A stretch of DNA of 64,000 bases, from NCBI GenBank assembly GCA_029721435.1, contig CM056588.1, positions 34,464,930 to 34,528,929 on the forward strand, in the 5' to 3' direction. Below are positions 56,477-64,000 of this stretch, piece after piece. Position numbers and translations under genes: made by a program. The notes beneath the pieces are model-generated. The model saw only the letters and a program-made list of their open reading frames with translations. It was not told the origin of the DNA and searched no databases. The first letter of the stretch is position 1. Each line of letters starts with the position of its first letter. The stretch comes from Gymnothorax reevesii (lineage: Eukaryota > Chordata > Actinopteri > Anguilliformes > Muraenidae).

Positions 56477-56580
56477 TACAGTGCCGTGAAAAAGTATTTG
56501 CCCCCTTCCTGATTTCGTTCTTTCTTTTTTTGCATATTTGTCACACTTAAATGTTTCAGATAATCAAAGAAATTATAATA
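56477..56580. mobile_element. Left part of a Tc1-like element split by a younger insertion
   Basis: Starts with TACAGTGCCGTGAAAAAGTA after TA, a terminal repeat frequent in fish Tc1-like elements. The sequence is cut at 56580 by the next element and appears to resume at 58091 (about 85 bases, to aagctatccaaacctacg). The rest of this older element is missing. Confidence 0.75.
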
Positions 56581-58090
56581 TACTCAGCAACAAAAGTTTC
56601 TGTGACACCATTTATGTGTATGTTATAAATGACACGCAAAGATCTCAATGCAATCAATATGTTTATTTAACAGGAGAAACACTGACTTTTCAGCGCCAAC
56701 GTCACTCAAAACGAAAAATGTCATTTTCATGCGTCATGAAGCACTTGTCTGACGTCTAACCAATTGTGACCTTCACACTTCAATACCGGGTGTGACTTCC
56801 TCGTGCCATGATGCAAGCAACGCATCTCCGGCGCATGGACCGAATCAGATGTGCCAGAAATTGCTGTGGGATGTCATTCCAAATCTGACGTAGACGTTGT
56901 CGCAATTCCTGGAGTGTAGCTGGCGGGTTATCCAACCGCCGCAAACGTCGATCCATCTCGTCCCAAAGATGCTCGATTGGGGACATGTCTGGGGATCTGG
57001 CTGGCCATGGCAGGACATTGACATGTTGTTGCATCAGATACTGCTGTACAATCCTTGCAACGTGTGGTCTGGCGGTATCATGTTGCAGCGTTATTCCGGG
57101 ACCATGTTGCATCAAAAACGGTACCACCAATGGCCGTAGCACTTCATCGCGATATCTTTGACCTGTCAGATTTCCATCAATAACAAGCAAATCTGTTCTG
57201 TTTCTAGCCGTGATCCCTCCCCAAATCATGACACTACCACCTCCAAAACGATCAAATTCCTGAACACAGTTGTTGGCATAACGTTCTCCACGTCGACGGT
57301 ATACATGTAAACGACCATCACATCGGTTAAGCATGAATCTTGATTCATCAGTGAAGAGTACAAGATCCCACTGACGTTGGATCCACCGTCGATGTTGTTG
57401 TGCCCACTGTAGACGCAGTCGTCGGTGTTGTACTGTGAGTATTGGACGTCTTGCTGGCCGACGTGGGACAATGCCAAAATGACGGAGACGGCGACGGGTT
57501 GTCTGTGCAGACAGTCGCCTCAAACCAGGTATCGGTCTTGCAGTTATGGTTGCAGGTTGGAATCGATTTCGGAGATGGGTTGTTCGAATCCAGTTGTCCT
57601 GTCTGGGAGTGGTTACTCATGGACGGCCGCTGCGAGGACGGTCTCTGACATGTCTTGTCTGCTGATGACGCTGCCATAAGTAACAAATGGTGTTTCGGTG
57701 GACATTCAGGCGATGAGCAACTTCCCTCTGCGATGTTCCGGATTCAATCATCCCAATGGCCCTCCACCGATCATTGTCAGACAGTCTTGGCATTTAGAGG
57801 GTAGAGTTCCTGATCCGAAATGGCTGTGTTTTCGATAAGTGATGCTTCCGTCGTTCATCAGGCACAATGTGAACATTCCAAAAATTCTCCTCTTTTATTG
57901 CCATCCACAAGCATGATTTACGCACATTTTCACGTGCAAAGTCATTTTCTCGCATTTTCATGATTTCCATTTCAATGTTGTGTTTACGTGTACTGTTTCA
58001 GTCTGATATCACCATGTATGACAATTTCATAATTGCGTTATGAAAAATAATTAACAATATTGGTGTCACAGAAACTTTTGTTGCTGAGTA
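56581..58090 (-). mobile_element. Tc1-like element, full length, well preserved
   Basis: TACTCAGCAACAAAAGTTTC at 56581 and its exact inverse ending GAGTA at 58090, with outward TA. The inverted ends agree over at least 30 bases, and the 1510-bp interior holds a transposase broken by a single stop codon, so insertion is probably recent. It sits inside an older Tc1-like fragment. Confidence 0.95.
56780..57793 (-). pseudogene. Tc1-like transposase, one premature TGA, otherwise intact
   Basis: From ATG 57791-57793 the frame runs 337 codons to the stop at 56780. Only codon 59 (TGA at 57617-57619) interrupts, at a place where the preceding RPRSGRP suggests a CGA arginine lost by C-to-T change. Helix-turn-helix motifs start the protein (MPRLSDNDRWRAIGMIESG). 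The catalytic blocks LFTDESRF, LQHDTARPH and SPIEHLWDEMD are all present in the second part, with the DD34E-type layout of Tc1 enzymes. It is not a host gene. Confidence 0.9.
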
Positions 58091-58175
58091 TATTATAAAA
58101 AGATAACCCGAGTAAAACGAAATGCAATTTTTAAAAGATGATTTCATTTATTAAGGGAGAAAGCTATCCAAACCT
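58091..58175. mobile_element. Right part of the split older Tc1-like fragment
   Basis: Sequence around gataacccgagtaaaacgaa and tgatttcatttattaaggg continues the element that began at 56477. After about 58175 the similarity I recognise ends. Confidence 0.6.
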
Positions 58176-58456
58176 ACGCGAAAGAGTAATTAATAGTTTC
58201 ACAACCAGGGAAGCTGCTTCACTCCCTTGTGAGAAGCGTAGGTAAGGAAAGCATCTCGCTTCAGTAGAAAATATATTTTGTGACTCTGATGAAAACTTAA
58301 GAGTTGATACATGATTGTCTGTTTTCTTGTTGGGCATATTTTTTCATTCCAAGACAGCGTACCTGTTTTTCCTTCGGATTTAGCCATCAGATCCAGGTAG
58401 CACTTCCTTCTTCCGTTTTCATATATATCATTATGTTTTCATTGCGTGAGTGCATA
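58176..58456. other. Short non-coding spacer between two Tc1-like elements
   Basis: About 280 bases with nothing recognised except a small inverted word pair (cctacgcg / cgtaggt) near 58175-58240. Confidence 0.4.
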
Positions 58457-59994
58457 TACACTGCTAAAAAAAAATAAAGGGAACACTTAAACAACACAAA
58501 GTAACTCCAAGTCAATCACACTTCTGTGAAATCAGACTGTCCACTTAGGAAGCAACACTGATTGACAATCAATTTCACATGCTGTTGTGCAAATGGAATG
58601 GACAACAGGTGGAAATTATTAGCAATTAGCAAGACACCCCCAATAAAGGAGTGGTTCTGCAGGTGGTGACCACAGACCACTTCTCAGTTCCTCTGCTTTC
58701 TGGCTGATGTTTTGGTCACTTTTGAATGCTGGTGGTGCTTTCACTCCAGTGGCAGCATGAGATGGACTCTACAACCCACACAAGTGGCTCAGGTAGTGCA
58801 GCTCATCCAGGATGGCTGTGTGAGCTGTGGCAAGAAGGTTTGCTGTGTCTGTCAGCGTAGTGTCCAGAGCATGGAGGCGCTACCAGGACACAGGCCAGTA
58901 CACCAGGAGACGTGGAGCAGGCTGTAGGAGGGCAACGACCCAGCAGCAGGACCTCTACCTCCGACCTTTGTGCAAGGAGGAACAGGAGGAGCACTGCCAG
59001 AGCCCTGCAAAATGACCTCCAGAAGGCCACAAATGTGCATGTGTCTGTTCAAACGGTCAGAACCCGACTCCATGAGGGTGGTATGAGGGCCCGACGTCCA
59101 TAGGTGGGGGTTGTGCTTACAGCCCAACACCGAGCAGGACGTTTGGCATTTGCCAGAGAACACCAAGATTGGCAAATTCGCCACTGGCGCCCTGTGCTCT
59201 TCACAGATGAAAGCAGGTTCACACTGAGCACATGTGAAAGACGAGACAGAGTCTGGAGACGCTGTGGAAAACGTTCTGCTGCCTGCAACATCCTCCAGCA
59301 TGACCGGTTTGGCAGGGGCTCAGTAATGCTGTGGGGTGGCATTTCTTTGGGGGGCCGCACAGCTCTCCATGTGCACGCCAGAGGTAGCCTGACTGCCATT
59401 AGGTACCAAGATGAGATCCTCAGACCCCTTGTGAGACCATATGCTTGTGCGGTTGGCCCTGGGTTCGTCCTAATGCAAGACAATGCTAGACCTCATGTGG
59501 CTGGAGTGTGTTAGCAGTTCCTGCAAGATGAAGGCATTGATGCTATGGACTGGCCCGCCCGTTCCCCAGACCTGAATCCAATTGAGCACATCTGAGACAT
59601 CATGTCTCGCTCCATCCACCAACGCCACGTTGCACTACAGACTGTCCAGGAGTTGACGGATGCTTTGGTCCAGGTCTGGGAGGAAATCCCTCAGGAGCAT
59701 GCCCAGGTCATACAGGCACATGGAGGCCACACACACTACTGAGCCTCATTTTGACTTGTTTTAAGGACATTACATCAAAGTTGGATCAGCCTGTAGCGCG
59801 TTTTTCCACTTTAATTTTGAGTGTGACTCCAAATCCAGACCTCCATGGGTTAATAAATTTGATTTCCATAATATTTGTGTGACTTTGTTGTCAGCACATT
59901 CAACTATGTAAACAACGTAGTATTAAGAATATTTCATTCATTCAGATCAAAGGTGTGTTATTTTAGAGTTCCCTTTATTTTTTTGAGCAGTGTA
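58457..59994 (+). mobile_element. Tc1-like element, full length
   Basis: TACACTGCTAAAAAAAAATA at 58457 and, at the right, the inverse reading tttttttgagcagtgta to 59994; 1538 bp with TA at both edges. A plus-strand transposase relic fills the inside. The terminal phrase AATAAAGGGAACAC is one I recognise from salmonid and cyprinid Tc1-like elements. Confidence 0.95.
58757..59743 (+). pseudogene. Tc1-like transposase with several stops and frameshifts
   Basis: The N-terminal helix-turn-helix part is spread over three frames (58757-59100). The 59104-59514 frame is open for 136 codons and holds LFTDESRFTL, GGISLGGRTALH and LMQDNARPH with two catalytic Asp. A TAG at 59512-59514 interrupts it, and the last block, SPDLNPIEHI followed by TGA, lies at 59565-59594. 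The product cannot be made whole. Confidence 0.9.
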
Positions 59995-60778
59995 TTTGTG
60001 CGAATGTGTACGTACCAAATACATGCAGTAAATTGTGGTGCAATAAAACATTATTCTAATCCAGTAAGAGACAGTAAACTCTCGTCTGTTTCTTTTAGCC
60101 TCAACCTCACTGCTAACCCAACCAGACTGGGCCTCTTAAATGTGATTGATGGAGACTGTGTGCCAGACCAGAACATCAGGAGAGGACATGATGATTCCGC
60201 ACAGGACACACAAGAGGAAACCTAAACTGGCAGAGTAACAGATAAGTGTGTGTGTATGCGTGTGTATGGTGGCATTGAGTGAGTTATAGCAGCAAACAGC
60301 ACTTCTGCGAGCCTGGATCAGAGATTAAGGAACTAATGTGGCTGTGTTGCAGGAACAGACAGACAGGACGGAATTTGAGAGCACCTGTCCCTGTCAGACA
60401 CAGAGAACAGTTGGGGTGGCCCTGTCCGACCCCACCACCCCCCCCATTAAACAAAACAACACATTCCCCAGCACAGGGCATGATGGGATGGGGGCTGGGA
60501 GATATGGGCGTCTTCGCCCCACTTAATCTCAGAGGAACGCAGCTGCCCACGATAGGCCATTACTAAACTGCTGTCACACATGTACCTCGAGAAGCACCAT
60601 CTCTTACCGCGCACACAGGATTTCCTGACTGGACATACAAACAGCCTCATCTAAACTGTACCCAAAATTTTAATCATGAAATGAATGATGAACATAGCAA
60701 GTGTTTCAGACCACACACAGGAGTTAAAGTCCACAAAAAACAGGAAATAATGCACTTTTTTTACCTCATTATACAGTA
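59995..60778. other. Non-coding spacer
   Basis: No exon recognised; a short GTGTGT tract lies near 60246. Frames are short and overlap on both strands. Confidence 0.45.
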
Positions 60779-61860
60779 TACAGTTAGGTACATAAATATT
60801 TGGACAGAGACACAATTGTCATTTTTTTTTTTTTTTTTTTTTTGTTTTAGCTTTGTATGCTACCACGATGGATTTGGAAAAGAAATAATAGATGCGCTTT
60901 AAGTGTCAATTTAAGTGTTTTTTCAAAAATATTGAATAGGTCATGTAGGAAGGACATTTTTTGCACAGCCTCCTCAGTTTTAGGGACTCAAAGCTAATGT
61001 GATTGTGAATTAATTTGATATTTTTAATAACTGTTGACAAACCCTTTGCTAGCAAAGACTGTCTGAAGTCTGGAGCCGATAGACATCACCATTTGCTGGG
61101 AGTCACCACCGGTGATGCTCTGCTAGGCCTTTACTGCAGCGTCTTCAGTTTCTACTTTGTAGTTGGGACATTGTTCCTTCAATTTAGCCTTCAGCAAGTG
61201 TAATGCATCTTCAACTGGATTCAAGTTGTATGACTGTATGTGTCTTGTAGAAATTTCCAGTTCCTTCCTTAAAAATCATGGGTTGCTTTTGCAGTATGCT
61301 TCCAAGTCATCGTCCATCTGCTCTGTGAAGTGTTAATTCCTGAAGTATTTGGCTGAATCTGAGCATATAGTGTAGCTCAGAGTTCATCCTCCAGGGTTTG
61401 TCAATGGTTACATCACTAACAACTGCAGAGAAACCAGGTCAATTAGCAGCCATACATGCCCATGCAAAACCACTCTTCAGAGATGACATGATAGCTTTCA
61501 GTCATCGACAATCTCATCTGTCTATGGAATGTTGTTTCAAAACTGTACTTTTTAAGAAGAATACCTTTTTAAAAGTTTTTTCAAGAAGACAAATTTCCTG
61601 TTTTGTAGCCTTACCAATGGTTTACGTCTTGAGATAAACTTGCTGTGCTTACTCTGGTGTAGTCTTCTCTTGACTGCTGACTTTAGCACTGATACACCAA
61701 CCTCCTGGAGAGTGTTCTTGATCTGGCTGACTGTCATGAAGGGAAATTTCTGAACCAGGGTAGGAAATCTTCTATCTTCTGATACAGCTATTATACATGG
61801 TCTTCCAGGCCTTTCAGCTGCTTCTCAAACCTGAAGTAGTTGCATCGATCAAGCGCTCGG
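60779..61860 (-). mobile_element. Truncated Tc1-like element
   Basis: Begins at TA with the terminal repeat CAGTTAGGTACATAAATATT (a Tc1/mariner end I recognise from fish) and continues with minus-strand transposase remnants. The frame at 61552-61737 (TVSQIKNTLQEVGVSVLKSA then VKRRLHQSKHS) is a second helix-turn-helix. No matching right end is found, so the 5' part and far terminal repeat are deleted; the right boundary is approximate. A poly-T run lies at 60824-60843. Confidence 0.75.
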
Positions 61861-62330
61861 AGCCACAAGCTGTAAGTAACCATATAACAGTAAATAATGT
61901 AAGTGAAGCTAACGTGTTACGGGTGGCTACCAGGACCGCTAGCGATAGTTAGCACTAACAACTGGCCTCAAACGCAGGCTTTGTAAAATACCTGAAGATA
62001 AAGCCTGAATCGGTTGCGACTGTCTGTGACTCACAGACACAGAAGCTGTAAGTTGCTTTTATTGGATAAGCCAACCTGATGTGATAGCCAGTTGATTGTG
62101 GCTGTAGCACAGCGACTAACGTAGCCAAGTTACTGTTGCTAATGTTTGTGTCCAAAACATGCAAGAGTGATATCAGGGGAAATTCTACAGAAGGTGTGTA
62201 AACATAAATCTCATTTGAAGCTAACTTTTATTACTTGTTTGTAATTTGGATGCTTGGAACAACTGTGAACAGTAATAGAACTTGCTGTCTGTAAAACCTG
62301 TATTGCAAGGGTTTGTCTCTGTGAGTTATG
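61861..62330. other. Non-coding sequence preceding a direct duplication
   Basis: No exon recognised. The part 62255-62305 resembles 62745-62795 and may be the end of a third, truncated copy of the duplication that follows. Confidence 0.4.
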
Positions 62331-62854
62331 ACCACTTGGTTACCAGCTACTGCATGTTAGTTTGCGTGTCTTGCTAATTTAAAATGCTCCTGGTTAACGT
62401 ATATGCAGTAATTCTGATCGGTATGCTTGTGTTACTTTGGGTAAGCATCAATGTGGCAGTTTCATCATAACGTTGCCCGATTGTAGCCAGTACAGTTAGT
62501 AATCGCTTCACTTATCCATAACCGGGAACAGCCGGATACTTCACAAATGCCTGAGCAAGCTCTCTGGTGCTACCATGAAAGCAAAGCGAAACACAGAAGC
62601 TCTACCGGTTTACAAATGATTTCTCTGCACTACCTTGACATAATTTCATCCTCCTTTAGAAATTGTTGTTGCGACTAAAAAGCAGAAAAAGGCAGAGATT
62701 AAATAGGTCATTCTTTCCTGTAGAAGTGATCAATTCCCTAGAACCACATAAACAACTTGTCTGCGCTAACAGAACTTACGGTCTGCAAAACCTGTATTAT
62801 GTTCATAACATAACCGAGCTCTCTCTAGCCATCGAGCCGTTGCGTACTATCCAT
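62331..62854. repeat. Diverged direct duplication, copy 1
   Basis: The series agctactgcatgttagtt, 'gttgcccgattgt', 'tgatttctctgcac', 'attctttcctgtagaagtga' and 'acctgtattatgttcataac' recurs in the same order at 62971-63530. The copies differ by many substitutions and small gaps. Origin unknown. Confidence 0.8.
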
Positions 62855-62974
62855 AAAGCTGCTTTCACATCAGACATGAAACAAATTTTTTGCGCGACAG
62901 ATTAGCCAACATTCAAAGTCAATGCAAAGAGGCAAATACAGGCGTTTTGGGCGCGTTAAGCTGCTTTCACACCA
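62854..62974. mobile_element. Rearranged foldback-MITE remnant
   Basis: Starts TAAAGCTGCTTTCACATCAG and carries TTTTTTGCGCGACAGATTAG and AAAGTCAATGCAAAGAGGC, all from the family at 15182 and 22830. A second left end (aagctgctttcacacc, about 62958) follows in the same orientation instead of an inverted right arm, so the copy is broken. It sits exactly between the two copies of the direct duplication. Confidence 0.75.
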
Positions 62975-63530
62975 CTTATCAGCTACTGCATGTTAGTTCG
63001 CGTGCTCTGCTAATTAAAAATGCTTCTGGTTAACTTATATGCAGCAATTATGATTGGTATGGGTGTGTTACTTCGGTAACCATCAATGTGACAGTTTCAT
63101 CGAAATGTTGCCCGATTGTGGCCACTACAGTTGAAGCTAAATGGAGAGGAGCTGTAAGTGTCAGACGAGTTGGGCTGAAGTTGGACCAGGCGTAGATTTC
63201 GCAGTGCTTGGGGTGCGTTTTTGGGTGCTTATGAAACAATCCCTTTACTTATCCATGACCGGGGTCAGCCTGGTCTCCAATGTCTGGACAAGCTCTCTGA
63301 TACTACTGGTGAAAGCAATAGGGAAGCACACAGGCTATAACGTGTCTGGTATAACAAACGATTTCTCTGCATTGCCATCGATTGAATATTAAATTCTTTC
63401 CTGTAAAAGTGATCGACTCGCTAGCTCCACATAAGCAACGGTTCACGCAGACGGAATTTACGGTCTCTAAAAGCTGTATTATGTTCATGACATAACCGGA
63501 GCTCTGTCTAGCTCTCGCACGCTATCCATA
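62971..63530. repeat. Diverged direct duplication, copy 2
   Basis: Second copy of 62331-62854, offset about 640 bases, with an extra stretch near 63135-63235. No coding frame is shared between the copies, which argues against a duplicated exon. Confidence 0.8.
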
Positions 63531-64000
63531 ATGCATCCATTTTCTGTAAGGAAAAGCTGGTCATTCCGAAGCAATAAGTAAACGATTAACCACGGGCAAT
63601 TTCCAAAAAGGCCGTTTAGCTTGGAGCATTTACCCCTCCGTCATATACCAGCGTGAAAGCTGTTCGTTTCTCCACGCTAACAACACTCCTCAGCTATGCA
63701 CACAAACCAGCAAGTCCAAATACACACTGAAGCAGTCCATAAGCTGTAGGTCCACTTTTAGCTGCTCCTCACTGTCCATGTTTCCCTCTTAGCTCAGACC
63801 CACCGGATTTGTTCGGTCTCCGGTCTACACTTGGGCATGTCGACCTGTTCTACAAATGTATCCATATGGGGTGGATTCTAGCTTTCCCTGCATCCGAGCT
63901 ACGGAGTAGAAAAAGCGATGTACTCACCAACTGCTGCCGTAGCAAACTGAAGCTGATAACAAATTCGTGCTTGAGCTGCCAGACTTTTGCACTGTGCCCT
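63531..64000. other. Window edge, possible non-coding exon on the minus strand
   Basis: At about 63922 the minus strand reads GCAGTTG|GTGAGTAC, a strong splice-donor match, preceded (toward 64000) by sequence without repeats. It could be the donor of an untranslated first exon, but nothing else supports it. Confidence 0.2.

Noticed and set aside
56780..57523. Host gene of 247 codons
   Set aside because: It is the second part of a Tc1-like transposase inside matching inverted ends, and its true start (57793) lies upstream of a premature stop.

Overview
This is a vertebrate nuclear genomic window, almost certainly from a teleost fish. It has long introns with GT/AG splice sites, many Tc1/mariner relics of the kinds common in fish, hAT and piggyBac-like MITEs, CA/GA microsatellites, and one classical cadherin gene. 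I recognise only one protein-coding host gene. I cannot name the species from the sequence.

The gene is cdh15 (M-cadherin, the muscle classical cadherin) on the minus strand, from the ATG at 53978 to the TAG at 23687-23689. I resolved 14 coding exons whose splice phases all agree. They sum to 2403 nt, that is 800 codons plus stop, close to the human protein (about 814 aa). The product has a signal peptide, a short propeptide ending in RVKR, five EC repeats (EC1 begins DWIIPP), a four-cysteine EC5, a Leu-rich membrane segment, a p120-catenin-binding juxtamembrane stretch and a C-terminal beta-catenin-binding region. An FAL tripeptide at mature residues 78-80, where E/N-cadherins have HAV, together with many shared blocks, points to CDH15 rather than CDH1/2/3/4.

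Layout. 1-23.0 kb lies 3' of cdh15. It has no recognisable coding exons and holds Tc1-like elements (3.7-5.5, 9.5-10.2, 18.4-19.3, 19.7-21.2 kb), a tRNA-derived SINE (16.6 kb) and two foldback MITEs (15.2 and 22.8 kb). 23.7-24.7 kb holds the cytoplasmic exons. Intron 11 (24.7-30.3 kb) is dominated by a 30-copy tandem array of a 140-170 bp unit packed with AGGTCA hexamers and ending in a palindromic hairpin. 30.3-43.1 kb holds the EC exons, with introns full of transposons, including a three-level nest at 36.3-40.2 kb. Intron 1 (43.1-53.9 kb) holds a hAT element, a hairpin-ended repeat and a 45-bp minisatellite. 54-64 kb is 5' of the start codon: CA repeats, two well-preserved Tc1-like elements (56.6-58.1 and 58.5-60.0 kb), a truncated Tc1 and a diverged direct duplication.

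The most unusual items are the nuclear-receptor-half-site array inside cdh15, its possible origin as a Helentron-like element with expanded core repeats, loss of conserved Ca2+-site aspartates in two EC linkers of the predicted cadherin, and a Tc1 transposase broken by only one stop codon. Exon calls rest on reading the sequence and on recalled family knowledge; no alignment or database search was run.
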